Numbered from the stretch's first letter, positions 1 to 8,794 are shown. The stretch is 64,000 bases of DNA from an uncultured Lachnospiraceae bacterium (GCA_902476265.1 CABSCP010000020.1:11962-75961), one strand, 5' to 3'. A program made the numbers and translations. Notes: generated from the letters alone by a model not told the origin.

Positions 1-898
1 CCGGATCCATCACGCCCGCCTCATATAATTCGTGGAGCCATACAATCGCTTCTTTATAACCTTCCTGCGCAGCTGTCCAGATTACTTTTTTATCATTGGT
101 CACTGCGATATGGTCGGGCACATCACCATAACCTTCGCCGAATGCTCCCATCAGTTCATGCAGATCCTCATTTCCTCCGTTAATGATAAAGGACATGGGA
201 ATGGTCTGGCCGTTTCCTGCAGGATCTTTTCCCTTAAATGTTTTTAAAACCGTTTCCAACTCTTCTGTTGTTTTGGGAACTTCCAGCCCCAGTTCATCCA
301 GCCACTTTTTATTGATGAAAGGCATGCCGCCGATGGACTGGATCGCTTCCTTTCCTTCTCCCAGCTGTTCAATCCAGGGAAAAGCATAAATATGCCCGTC
401 CGGTGCGGTGCACATCGTCCTGTATTCCGGATACTGTTCAAAGACTGCTCTCAGGTTTGGCATATAATTGTCAATCAACTCCTCCACCGGAATGATCACT
501 CCCTGTTTTGCATAGCGGAGGAGGTCATAATTGGACATATTGGCGTTAAAAAGACCGTCTGGAAGACTCTTTGCCTGGGAAAGAGCCAGATTCTTTTTAT
601 CATTGAACTGGTCTTCCACAAAGCAGGTCCAATTGATATGTACGTTTGTGGCTTCCTCCATCCTCTGAAAAATCATTCTCTCATTCGGGTTCTGTGTGGA
701 ATTGGCAGGCGCGCTGGTGATGAAAGAAAGCTCCGCTTTTTCTTCCAGAGGGAACGTAATTTCCTTTACCTGACCGTTTTCATCCAGCCCTGTGGTATTG
801 GCGGTTCCGGCGGCAGTATCCCCACAGGCTGTCATGGAAATAACAGTTACCGCTGCCAGGGTGAGTGCCATGATTTGTTTCAAAAAGTTTTTTTTCAT
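1..898 (-). CDS. Extracellular solute-binding lipoprotein of a sugar ABC importer (partial)
   Basis: The N-terminal 299 codons of a substrate-binding protein; the rest lies beyond base 1. It starts at the ATG at 898-896, 8 nt after an AGGAG. Residues 1-25 are a lipoprotein signal peptide: a basic start, a hydrophobic core, and a lipobox ending MTAC with Cys25 as the lipid anchor. The mature part reads like the long family-1 binding proteins of the LplA/YtcQ group (about 500 residues), which capture oligosaccharides outside the membrane and deliver them to LplB/LplC-type permeases. The two permeases follow directly upstream on the same strand. No ATPase gene is present, as is usual for this group, which relies on a shared MsmX-type ATPase. 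The substrate cannot be read from the sequence. Confidence 0.9.
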   Translation of the reverse strand, partial: MKKNFLKQIMALTLAAVTVISMTACGDTAAGTANTTGLDENGQVKEITFPLEEKAELSFITSAPANSTQNPNERMIFQRMEEATNVHINWTCFVEDQFNDKKNLALSQAKSLPDGLFNANMSNYDLLRYAKQGVIIPVEELIDNYMPNLRAVFEQYPEYRTMCTAPDGHIYAFPWIEQLGEGKEAIQSIGGMPFINKKWLDELGLEVPKTTEELETVLKTFKGKDPAGNGQTIPMSFIINGGNEDLHELMGAFGEGYGDVPDHIAVTNDKKVIWTAAQEGYKEAIVWLHELYEAGVMDP

Positions 899-967
899 GA
901 TAAATCTCCTTTTTTATTAACAGGCCTTTTTAAGACCGTTTTTGAATCCTCTTTCTTTTGTGGAAGG

Positions 968-1864
968 TCAGCCCTTTACAGAACCGGCCATAATTCCTTT
1001 GTCAAAATATTTTTGGAAGAACGGATACATCACCAGAAGCGGAATGCTGGATACCACAATTGTGGAATATTTTAAAAGTTCCGCAAGTTTCGCCATTTCC
1101 GCCCGGCTTTGGATATCCGCTATCATTCCGGCTTCCGGCGTATTCTGGATCAGGATGGAACGAAGAACCAGCTGAAGGGGCTGTTTTGCCGCATCGTTTA
1201 AATAGATCATTGCATCAAAATATCCGTTCCACATCGCCACAAACTGATACAGCGCGAGCACCGCTATGATCGGTTTACAGACCGGCGCGAGTATTCTAAA
1301 AAAGTGAGTCACCTCCGAAGCCCCGTCCACGGAAGACGCTTCCCTCAATTCCCCGGGAATGGACTGGTAATAGGTCCTTGCCAGAATCATATTCCAAATA
1401 TTAAAGGCATTGGGAAGAATAATCGCCCAAATCGTATTCAACATATTCAGATTGCTGATCACCAGATAGGTGGGGATCAGACCACCGTTAAAAAACATGG
1501 TAATCATAAATAATGTATTGAAAAACTTTTTTCCCACCAAATTCTGCTTCGACATGGGATAAGCCGCCAACACCGTCACCAGTACGGATATAAAGGTAAA
1601 ACTCAAGGAATAAAGAATCGCGTTGGCAAATCCCCTCCAGATCATATTGTTGGAAAGAACCCTTTCATATCCCATCAGTGTCCATTTACTCAAATCCAAT
1701 GTTAATCCCTGATTGGTTAAAACAGCCGGATCCATAAACGAAGCGATCACAACATAGAAAAGAGGGACAATGATCATCAGAACAAAAATGCCAAGCAGCA
1801 AATAACCGGTTAGTAAAAGAATTTTATCGGCAGCTGACAGTCCTTTAAATTTTGTTGTTTTCAT
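968..1864 (-). CDS. Carbohydrate ABC transporter permease, LplC/YtcP type
   Basis: A 298-residue inner-membrane permease with about six hydrophobic segments, starting near residue 15. The cytoplasmic coupling (EAA) loop is visible around residues 190-215 as ELREASSVDGAS, with the conserved Glu, Ala and Gly, followed by a FFRILAPVCKP stretch. This matches the CUT1 sugar-importer permeases that pair with LplB. The gene lies 11 bp downstream of the partner permease and 69 bp before the binding-protein gene, so the three form one operon transcribed leftward. It should form the translocation channel with the 1876-2826 product. Substrate unknown. Confidence 0.92.
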   Translation of the reverse strand: MKTTKFKGLSAADKILLLTGYLLLGIFVLMIIVPLFYVVIASFMDPAVLTNQGLTLDLSKWTLMGYERVLSNNMIWRGFANAILYSLSFTFISVLVTVLAAYPMSKQNLVGKKFFNTLFMITMFFNGGLIPTYLVISNLNMLNTIWAIILPNAFNIWNMILARTYYQSIPGELREASSVDGASEVTHFFRILAPVCKPIIAVLALYQFVAMWNGYFDAMIYLNDAAKQPLQLVLRSILIQNTPEAGMIADIQSRAEMAKLAELLKYSTIVVSSIPLLVMYPFFQKYFDKGIMAGSVKG

Positions 1865-1875
1865 GTGATTGCCTC

Positions 1876-2826
1876 CTATAATCCCTGTCCGTCATTCATC
1901 TTTTCCACCACTTTGTTCACAAAGATCAGAAGGATGACATTGATTACCGAGTTAAACAGCCCTACCGCTGTGGAAAATCCGTAGTCCCCGTTTAAAAGAC
2001 CCATTTTATAAACATAAGTAGCCAAAATTTCCGAAGCCGGCATATTCAGATCCGTCTGCAGCGCATATGCCTTTTCAAAACCGATACTCATGATATTTCC
2101 GGCCTGCAGGATGAACTGAATGACGATGATATCTTTAATTGCAGGCAGATCCACATTTTTAATCTGCTGGAAAATATTAGCCCCGTCGATGACTGCCGCT
2201 TCGGTCAGCTCCTGACTGGCGTTCGACAGCGCCGCCGTATAGAGAATAGAAGCCCAGCCCGCTCCCTGCCAGATGCCGCTGGCAATATAGATTGTCCGGA
2301 AAGCGGAGGGCATGGTCATGAAATTGTATTCCTTTCCCAACAGCTGATTCACAGGCCCTACCGGAGAAAGAAAAATCCGCACCATACCGCAGAGGACGAT
2401 CACGGAAATGAAATTCGGCGCATAAATAAGAAGCTGAATATTCTTTTTGATACCTTTCTGCCGTATTCTGTTGAGCAAAAGCGCCAGCAAAATCGGAACG
2501 GGAAATCCCCAAAGAAGTCCGTATAAACTGACCTTCAGTGTGTTGAGCAGATATCCCATGAAATCCGGTGAAGACAGAAATCTCTCAAAATATTTGAACC
2601 CTACCCATGGACTCTTTAAAATACCGAGCATAGCGCTGTAATCCTTAAATGCCAGCAGAACGCCTCCCATTGGCACATACTTAAAAATAATAGTGAGCAA
2701 AAATGCTGGAAGTAAGAATATGATATAAAGCTGCCAGTTTGCTTTCACATATTTTAGCTTTTGCCCTATCCCGCTTTCTCTGCTTTTGGACACCGCTTTT
2801 GTTGGAGTGCTCCTCGTTTTTTTCAC
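1876..2826 (-). CDS. Carbohydrate ABC transporter permease, LplB type
   Basis: First gene of the leftward sugar-importer operon; the partner of the 968-1864 permease. It has six predicted membrane segments beginning with a WQLYIIFLLPAF helix and an EAA loop reading ELTEAAVIDGANIFQQI. I chose the GTG at 2826-2824 because it lies 7 nt after a strong AAAGGAG. The reading frame is open upstream to an ATG at 2865, but that codon has no ribosome-binding site and sits directly on a LacI-type operator (2853-2864). Using the GTG gives 316 residues with a basic N-terminus. Expression should be controlled by the divergent LacI regulator. Confidence 0.88.
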   Translation of the reverse strand: MKKTRSTPTKAVSKSRESGIGQKLKYVKANWQLYIIFLLPAFLLTIIFKYVPMGGVLLAFKDYSAMLGILKSPWVGFKYFERFLSSPDFMGYLLNTLKVSLYGLLWGFPVPILLALLLNRIRQKGIKKNIQLLIYAPNFISVIVLCGMVRIFLSPVGPVNQLLGKEYNFMTMPSAFRTIYIASGIWQGAGWASILYTAALSNASQELTEAAVIDGANIFQQIKNVDLPAIKDIIVIQFILQAGNIMSIGFEKAYALQTDLNMPASEILATYVYKMGLLNGDYGFSTAVGLFNSVINVILLIFVNKVVEKMNDGQGL

Positions 2827-2852
2827 TTCTCTGCTCCTTTCAAATTCTTGCG

Positions 2853-2864
2853 TGTAACGTTTCA
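2853..2864. promoter_or_regulatory. LacI-family operator O1 (in the leader of the importer operon)
   Basis: The sequence TGTAACGTTTCA, one mismatch from the perfect palindrome TGAAACGTTTCA at 2960. It lies 27-38 bp upstream of the GTG start of the first permease gene, inside the transcribed leader. The central ACGT is typical of LacI/GalR-family operators. Repressor bound here would block elongation or allow looping to the other two sites. Confidence 0.75.
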
Positions 2865-2959
2865 TGTACTCTTTTAAAAAATAACAGTCCGTGTACTTTT
2901 TTATTTCTTTCCTACACTCGCTGTCGTCGCGCTGTTATAAAACTTTTTTCGTTTCTGTG

Positions 2960-2971
2960 TGAAACGTTTCA
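2960..2971. promoter_or_regulatory. LacI-family operator O2 (perfect palindrome)
   Basis: TGAAACGTTTCA, a perfect 12-bp palindrome, placed just downstream of the leftward promoter at 2985-3014, so it would overlap the early transcribed region of the importer operon. It is the best of three related sites in the intergenic region between the importer and the lacI-type gene. Confidence 0.82.
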
Positions 2972-2984
2972 TATCTTTGAACTG

Positions 2985-3014
2985 ATCATACTCCAAAAAC
3001 TGCTGAAGTGTCAA
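2985..3014 (-). promoter_or_regulatory. Sigma-A-type promoter of the sugar importer operon
   Basis: On the minus strand, TTGACA (3014-3009) and TATGAT (2990-2985) are separated by 18 bp. This is a near-consensus vegetative promoter pointing at the permease genes. Its start site would fall near 2978, immediately before operator O2. Confidence 0.75.
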
Positions 3015-3100
3015 TATATAAACTCTATTTTTTTGTATATATCTTATATTTTGTGAAATATATTCAAATATGATTTGCTATTTTTGTGAAATAATCACAG

Positions 3101-3129
3101 TTGTAACGTTTCACAAACAAAGGTAAAAT
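3101..3129 (+). promoter_or_regulatory. Promoter of the lacI-type gene with embedded operator O3
   Basis: On the plus strand, TTGTAA (3101-3106) and TAAAAT (3124-3129) are 17 bp apart. Operator O3, TGTAACGTTTCA (3102-3113), overlaps the -35 element and the spacer. This predicts that the regulator represses its own gene. Confidence 0.6.
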
Positions 3130-3188
3130 AGAGAATAAGCAATCAATGATTTTTAAGTGTTATAGAGGAAAGGGGAATCAAACCTCTG

Positions 3189-4199
3189 ATGAGAAAACAA
3201 AATGCTCCCACGATGAAGGATGTTGCCCGTGAGGCGGGCGTCGCCCTGGGCACCGTATCCAAAGTGATCAATGGAATCCCTGTCGGGGAAGAATATAGAA
3301 TCAAAGTGGAAGAAGCGATCCGCCGTCTGGATTATGAAGTGAATACCTATGCCCGCGGCCTGAAGGTTCAGAAATCCAACACGGTGACGCTGATCATTCC
3401 TGATACCATCAACCCTTTTTATGCATCCTTCGCCCACTATATCGAAAGCGCCCTGTACGAGACAGGCCATTTTATGGTTTTATGCTGCTCTAACGGCATT
3501 CTGGAGAAAGAGATTAAATATTTGAATATGGCGACGCAGAACCAGTCGGACGGTGTCATCGCCCTCACGTATAACGATATCGGCAGATATGTGCCCCGGG
3601 ATCTTCCCCTGATATCCTTCGACAGAATTTGTGATAATAATTTTACGCCCATCGTGGCTTCCGACAACTTTGCCGGCGGTGTCCTCGCCACCAAAAAACT
3701 GCTGGAATGCGGCTGCAGACGTCCTGCCTTCATCACCTTTAACTCCCCCTATCCGGGAGAGGCCGACAAGAGAATGGACGGCTATCTTCACGCCTGCAGC
3801 GTCCACGGCATCAAGCCTGTCTTTCTGTGTGAAAAAAGCGGCGTGGATATGTATGAGGCCATCACCGCTTTTATCAACGCTCATAGGGGCACGGACGGAA
3901 AACCTGAGTTTGACGGTATTTTTGTCAACACCGACTTTAATGCCTATATCACCTGCCGGATTCTTTCCGACATGGGCTTTCAGGTACCCGATGACATCCA
4001 GATCATCGGTTTTGACGGTATCCACAAATTCGGTTCGGAGGATCAGGATCTGTTCGTTTCAAGCATCTGCCAGCCAATTCCCGCTCTGGCACGCACCTGT
4101 GTGGACATGGTTCTGGCAAAGGACAGGCAGATCCTGCCCAGCCTCACACTGCTTCCCGTCACCTACCAGCCCGGGGGCACCACCAAAGATACCCCCTGA
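3189..4199 (+). CDS. LacI/GalR-family transcriptional regulator
   Basis: A 336-residue repressor-type protein. Residues 8-57 are the LacI helix-turn-helix and hinge region (TMKDVAREAGVALGTVSKV, then ARGLKVQKS). The rest is a periplasmic-binding-protein-like sugar sensor, with the usual TLIIPD and NPFYA motifs near residues 67-80 and GFDG near residue 278. The gene is divergent from the sugar importer. Three operator-like palindromes lie between them, one on each promoter and one in the importer leader, so it very probably controls both units in response to the imported sugar or its breakdown product. A hairpin terminator follows at 4208. Confidence 0.93.
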   Translation: MRKQNAPTMKDVAREAGVALGTVSKVINGIPVGEEYRIKVEEAIRRLDYEVNTYARGLKVQKSNTVTLIIPDTINPFYASFAHYIESALYETGHFMVLCCSNGILEKEIKYLNMATQNQSDGVIALTYNDIGRYVPRDLPLISFDRICDNNFTPIVASDNFAGGVLATKKLLECGCRRPAFITFNSPYPGEADKRMDGYLHACSVHGIKPVFLCEKSGVDMYEAITAFINAHRGTDGKPEFDGIFVNTDFNAYITCRILSDMGFQVPDDIQIIGFDGIHKFGSEDQDLFVSSICQPIPALARTCVDMVLAKDRQILPSLTLLPVTYQPGGTTKDTP

Positions 4200-4207
4200 C
4201 AGAAAAA

Positions 4208-4225
4208 ACCTGCCTCCCGGCAGGT
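4208..4225. terminator. Bidirectional rho-independent terminator
   Basis: A stem of ACCTGCC (4208-4214) and GGCAGGT (4219-4225) with a 4-nt loop, flanked by an A-run on the left and CTTTTC on the right. It can therefore stop both the lacI-type gene and the convergent XRE gene. Confidence 0.85.
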
Positions 4226-4230
4226 CTTTT

Positions 4231-5094
4231 CTATTTGTATCCCAAAATCAGCAGCTTTATGATCCATTCCGGTATCCCGGGATGATTCGTCTGCAGGAAA
4301 CTTCTCACCGCTTCTCCTGTAGTCAGGTGATCCGTCCGCATGGTAAAAGTCCCTTTGGCCTCCTGAGAACCTGCGGCCACATAGGCTGCCGTGGCTACGC
4401 CTGTAGCCGCTTCTTTCGCCAGCGCCGCACATCCTGTGGCATAAATACCGATTGCGGAAACGCCGGCCGCAATGGCTCCCACCGCAACTACTCCTATCGC
4501 CAATCCTCCCAAACTGATGACGCCGGCCGACAGCAGGCCAAGAGAAAAGAGCCCCAGCGAAAAGCCTCCCGCACTGAAAATTCCCAGGCTGAGTAATCCT
4601 TTGGAAACCAATCCGATACCGATCACACCGCAGGCATTGTTGCCGATGGCCACAATTCCTTTTGCCTTCGTACCAAATCCCATCGCCAGACCCGAAGCCG
4701 GAATCCAATCTCTGTAAAATTTTGTATGGATATGTACCAACGGCAATCCGAATAATGTTTTTTCACTTTTATATTCATACTCCCGGATCATATCTTTTTT
4801 TTCCGCTTCCAGCTTTTCCAGCCTTTCCAGAAGGCGCTGCTGGGTCTCATTCAGTTCATTCCCCTTTTTTTCTAAAGAGATTGCATTTCTTTCCTCTATC
4901 TGATCTTTTACCAGATAATCTACTGTCACATCAAAAATTTCTGAAAGCTGGATCAGCTTCGACAGCTCCGGCATGGATGCCCCCGCTTCCCATTTGCTGA
5001 CGGACTGTCTGGAAACTCCCAGGCAATAAGAAAGCTGTTCCTGGGAATATCCCTTTTCCTTCCTGAGTTCAACCAATTTGTCACAAAATTTCAT
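4231..5094 (-). CDS. XRE-family regulator with a glycine pentad-repeat tail
   Basis: A 287-residue protein. Residues 5-62 form a Cro/C1-type helix-turn-helix (YSQEQLSYCLGVSRQSVSKW). A charged, probably coiled-coil linker spans about 75-110. From residue 141 to 221 every fifth residue is glycine (17 in register). The fourth residue of each pentad is Ala or Ser in all but one, and the remaining positions are hydrophobic. The last 50 residues are ordinary. The N-terminus predicts DNA binding. The periodic part looks like a small-residue beta-solenoid or a membrane-associating segment; its role is unknown. The start follows AAAGGGG. The gene is monocistronic, between two convergent or tandem neighbours. 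Confidence 0.85.
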   Translation of the reverse strand: MKFCDKLVELRKEKGYSQEQLSYCLGVSRQSVSKWEAGASMPELSKLIQLSEIFDVTVDYLVKDQIEERNAISLEKKGNELNETQQRLLERLEKLEAEKKDMIREYEYKSEKTLFGLPLVHIHTKFYRDWIPASGLAMGFGTKAKGIVAIGNNACGVIGIGLVSKGLLSLGIFSAGGFSLGLFSLGLLSAGVISLGGLAIGVVAVGAIAAGVSAIGIYATGCAALAKEAATGVATAAYVAAGSQEAKGTFTMRTDHLTTGEAVRSFLQTNHPGIPEWIIKLLILGYK

Positions 5095-5204
5095 TTTATA
5101 TATGCCCCTTTCTTCCTTCTGGTATCCATACTATTCTGTCCTGTACTTTCAGGCAAGAAAACAGCACCTTGCAATTTGTCAACCTGTGGTTGCATCCCTT
5201 ACTT

Positions 5205-6101
5205 TTACAGAAAATCAAACAGATTCATCTGGCCGTCGCCGTAATTTTTCTTATAGGCATGGATAATATCCCGCATTTTATATAATATATGATAAGCTTC
5301 GCACTTCTCCTGAAAAACCGCCCACAGCTTTTGGGCATTCCGGCTGGTACACTGATATCGGTTTCCGTAGGTTTTCCGATATTTGTCTGCATAATCTTCT
5401 TCGGGCCAGAGCTCTTTTAATTTGTCATAATACCAGATTCTCTGATTTTCCCGCAGTGTCATTCCAAATGCCGGATAAATGAAATTCGCGCCCGTCTCAT
5501 GAGCCGCTTCCACCACGGCCGTCACATTTTCCAGGGAGTCTTCCAGAAACGGAAGCACAGGCATTAACAGAATCCCTGTAAAAATGCCTTCTTCCCTCAA
5601 TCGGGCAATGGCTCCCAGACGTCTTGTGGGAGACGGGGCATGAGGTTCTATTTTAGAAGCCAGATCGTCATTTGTTGTGGTGACTGTAAGCTTGCATAAA
5701 ACAGGAGAATGTTCCTTTATCTCTGACAGAACATCCCTATCCCTGACGATCAGGTCACTCTTCGTAGCGATTCCGATTCCGAATCCAAACGCATCCACCA
5801 GTTCCAGGGCATGGCGGGTGAGCATCAGTTCTTTTTCAAAGGGATTATAAGGATCGCTCATAGAGCCTGTGCCGATCACCCCTTTTTTTACTTTCCGCCT
5901 GAGATCGTCCCGGATGATCTGCAGGGCATTTTCCTTAGCCCTGACTTCATCAAAATGATCAATGCGATAGCAGTCGCTGCGGCTGTCGCAGTAAATGCAG
6001 CCATGACAGCAGCCTCTGTAAATATTCATGTTATAATCCATGCCGAACCAATCGGCGGATTTTGTTTTTGTGACAATTGTTTTTGCCGGTACAAATTCCA
6101 T
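5205..6101 (-). CDS. Radical SAM protein of the SPL (spore photoproduct lyase)-like family
   Basis: A 298-residue cytoplasmic enzyme. The iron-sulfur motif CCHGCIYC (CX3CX2C) is near residues 31-38, preceded by NIYRGC as in the SplB/Rv2578c-like group. A GTGSMSDPYNP stretch near residue 80, a KSD stretch near 115 and a VTTTNDD stretch near 140 fit the family core. The group is related to spore photoproduct lyase, but most members have no proven substrate, so DNA repair is possible but not shown. It stands alone, 116 bp downstream of gyrA on the same strand, with a hairpin between them. Confidence 0.85.
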   Translation of the reverse strand: MEFVPAKTIVTKTKSADWFGMDYNMNIYRGCCHGCIYCDSRSDCYRIDHFDEVRAKENALQIIRDDLRRKVKKGVIGTGSMSDPYNPFEKELMLTRHALELVDAFGFGIGIATKSDLIVRDRDVLSEIKEHSPVLCKLTVTTTNDDLASKIEPHAPSPTRRLGAIARLREEGIFTGILLMPVLPFLEDSLENVTAVVEAAHETGANFIYPAFGMTLRENQRIWYYDKLKELWPEEDYADKYRKTYGNRYQCTSRNAQKLWAVFQEKCEAYHILYKMRDIIHAYKKNYGDGQMNLFDFL

Positions 6102-6159
6102 TTTATTTTTCCTTTACGTCCTGGTGAAAACTATTTTTCGCCATAGGGACTCCTTATGC

Positions 6160-6191
6160 AAGAGCGCCGGATCCTAAAATCCGGCGCTCTT
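6160..6191. terminator. Hairpin downstream of gyrA
   Basis: A 13-bp perfect stem (6160-6172 with 6179-6191) around a 6-nt loop. No long T-run follows on either side, so it is a terminator or RNA-stabilising hairpin ending the dnaA-to-gyrA block rather than a textbook rho-independent terminator. Confidence 0.55.
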
Positions 6192-6217
6192 CACACACAT
6201 TCTAAAAGATATCAGTA

Positions 6218-8785
6218 TCAGTCTTCCTCTTCTTCCACAGGCAGGGTAATTTCTTCCTCTTCATAAGAATCCACAGTTACGGATTCTTTCGGAATATCCT
6301 CCATGGCATCCTCCATATCGTCAAACTCCTGGCTTCCGTCCGAAACCTTTTCACGGACTTTGGCAATCTGTGCCACAGTCACTCCTTTATCAAGGTTAAT
6401 CAGTTTCACGCCGGAAGTGATTCTTCCCAGAATGGATACCTCTTCCATACGGATCTGAATGATAATTCCTTCCGTGGTGATCATCATGATTTCATGATCG
6501 TCATTCACGGCCTTCACACCGATGACATAACCTGTCTTATCCGTGATCTTATAACATTTTACGCCCTTACCGCCGCGGTACTGTACCGTAAATTCATCCA
6601 GATAGGTTCTCTTGCCCATTCCGTTTTCGGAAACGATGAGCAGGGAATCTCCCTGATGATCCAGCTGCATTCCCACAATTTCATCATTGTCGGTAAGCGT
6701 CATTCCGATCACGCCCATGGAAGTCCTTCCGGTAGCGCGCACATCGGTTTCTTTAAAGCGGATACACATGCCATACTTAGTCACGAGGAAAATCTCCGTC
6801 TTTTCATCGGTAATTTTCACTTCGATCAGTTCATCATCTTCCCGCAGATTGATGGCAGCCAGTCCGTTTTTGCGGACATTGCTGTATTCCAGAATGGAAG
6901 TCTTTTTCACAATTCCTTTTCTGGTTACCATGAACAGGTTTTTATCCTCTTCAAAATCCTTCACCGGTATGATGGCAGAAATCTTTTCTTCCGGATTGAG
7001 CTGCAGCAGATTGATAATGGCCGTTCCCCGGGCCGTCCTGCCGGCTTCCGGGATTTCATAGGCTTTCAGCCTGTATACCCTGCCGAAATTGGTGAAGAAC
7101 ATCACATAATGATGGGTGGTGGTCATCAAAAGATCTGCGATGAAGTCCTCTTCTATGGTCTGCATTCCCTTAATTCCCTTGCCGCCCCTGTTCTGCGCCT
7201 TGAAATTATCTACGGTCATGCGTTTGATATAACCCAGGTTTGTCATGGCGATCACGGTGTTATCCCTGGGAATCATATCTTCCATGGAGATATCAAATTC
7301 GTCAAATCCGATCTGACTTCTTCTCTCATCCCCAAATTTTTCTTTTACGATTAAAATTTCTTCCCTGATCACGCCCAGCAGACGTTTCCGATCCGCCAGT
7401 ATCGCTTTCAGATCCGCAATTTTGATCAGTAAATCCTGATGTTCCGCCTCCAGCTTTTCCCGTTCCAGACCTGTCAGTGCGCGCAGACGCATATCGATGA
7501 TCGCCTGTGCCTGTACCTCGGTCAGCCCGAAACGTTCCATCAACCTGTCTTTTGAAATCTGAGGTGTCTGGCTGGTACGGATAATGTGAATGACCTCGTC
7601 AATATTATCCTGGGCGATCAGCAACCCCTGTAAAATATGATCCCTTTCTTCCGCTTTATTCAGGTCATATTTTGTCCTTCTGGTAACCACGTCTTCCTGA
7701 TGCTTGATATACAGTTTCAGCATGTCCAGAAGATTTAAAACCTTGGGTTCTCCGTCCACCAGCGCCAGCATGATGACGCCGAAGGTATCCTGCATCTGGG
7801 TATGTTTATAGAGCTGGTTCAAAATCACATTGGCATTGGCGTCCCTGCGCAGTTCAATCACCACACGGGTTCCTTCTCTGTTGGATTCATCCCGCAGGTC
7901 CGTGATGCCGTCGATCCTTTTTTCTTTGTGCAGATCCGCAATTTTTTCAATCAGCTTCGCTTTATTGACCATGTAGGGAAGCTCTGTCACGATGATCTGA
8001 CTCTTGCCGTTTGGCAGCGTTTCAATATTGGTGACCGCGCGCACCCGGATCTTTCCCCTTCCTGTGCGGTAAGCCTCTTCCACTCCCCTGGTTCCCAGGA
8101 TGATGCCGCCGGTAGGAAAATCAGGAGCTTTGATGATGCCCATGACCTCTTCCAGTTCTGTCTCCCTGTCGTCGGTGATCCGGTTGTCCATGATTTTCAC
8201 TACCGCGTCCACCACTTCCCGCAGGTTATGAGGAGGAATATTGGTGGCCATACCTACCGCGATGCCGGAAGTGCCGTTTACCAGCAGATTGGGGTAGCGG
8301 GAAGGAAGGACGGTGGGTTCTTTCTCGGTTTCGTCAAAGTTGGGAACGAAGTCCACCGTATTTTTATTGATATCAGCCAGCATCTCCATGGAAATTTTGG
8401 AAAGCCTGGCTTCCGTATAACGCATTGCCGCAGGACCGTCGCCATCCTCGGAACCGAAATTTCCATGGCCGTCCACCAGCGGATAACGGGTATTCCACTC
8501 CTGCGCCATATTTACCAGCGCTCCATAGATGGAACTGTCGCCGTGGGGATGGTATTTACCCATGGTATCGCCGACAATACGCGCACATTTACGATGCGGC
8601 TTATCCGGCCCGTTGTTCAGCTCGATCATGGAAAAGAGCACGCGCCTCTGCACCGGTTTTAAACCGTCCCGGACATCGGGAAGGGCGCGGGAAGCGATAA
8701 CGCTCATCGCATAATCGATATAGGAATCTTCCATTTTTTTCTTTAAATCGACTTCCTCTATCTTGTCAAAAATATTTTCTTCCAT
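6218..8785 (-). CDS. gyrA: DNA gyrase subunit A
   Basis: The 855-residue cleavage/religation subunit of gyrase, which introduces negative supercoils. The catalytic tyrosine is Tyr123 in AAMRYTEARLS. The quinolone-resistance region reads HPHGDSSIYGALVNMAQ, with Ser84 where E. coli has Ser83 and Gly88 where E. coli has Asp87. The C-terminal DNA-wrapping beta-pinwheel carries the GyrA box NRGGKGIKGM, and the protein ends in an acidic tail. It lies 9 bp downstream of gyrB on the same strand, so the two are co-transcribed. Length and order are normal for Clostridia. Confidence 0.98.
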   Translation of the reverse strand: MEENIFDKIEEVDLKKKMEDSYIDYAMSVIASRALPDVRDGLKPVQRRVLFSMIELNNGPDKPHRKCARIVGDTMGKYHPHGDSSIYGALVNMAQEWNTRYPLVDGHGNFGSEDGDGPAAMRYTEARLSKISMEMLADINKNTVDFVPNFDETEKEPTVLPSRYPNLLVNGTSGIAVGMATNIPPHNLREVVDAVVKIMDNRITDDRETELEEVMGIIKAPDFPTGGIILGTRGVEEAYRTGRGKIRVRAVTNIETLPNGKSQIIVTELPYMVNKAKLIEKIADLHKEKRIDGITDLRDESNREGTRVVIELRRDANANVILNQLYKHTQMQDTFGVIMLALVDGEPKVLNLLDMLKLYIKHQEDVVTRRTKYDLNKAEERDHILQGLLIAQDNIDEVIHIIRTSQTPQISKDRLMERFGLTEVQAQAIIDMRLRALTGLEREKLEAEHQDLLIKIADLKAILADRKRLLGVIREEILIVKEKFGDERRSQIGFDEFDISMEDMIPRDNTVIAMTNLGYIKRMTVDNFKAQNRGGKGIKGMQTIEEDFIADLLMTTTHHYVMFFTNFGRVYRLKAYEIPEAGRTARGTAIINLLQLNPEEKISAIIPVKDFEEDKNLFMVTRKGIVKKTSILEYSNVRKNGLAAINLREDDELIEVKITDEKTEIFLVTKYGMCIRFKETDVRATGRTSMGVIGMTLTDNDEIVGMQLDHQGDSLLIVSENGMGKRTYLDEFTVQYRGGKGVKCYKITDKTGYVIGVKAVNDDHEIMMITTEGIIIQIRMEEVSILGRITSGVKLINLDKGVTVAQIAKVREKVSDGSQEFDDMEDAMEDIPKESVTVDSYEEEEITLPVEEEED

Positions 8786-8794
8786 GTTCTCTCC

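Noticed and set aside
392..1075. Long plus-strand frame opposite the binding protein and permease genes
   Set aside because: It is antisense to well-supported genes with lipobox and permease motifs and has no recognisable content of its own.
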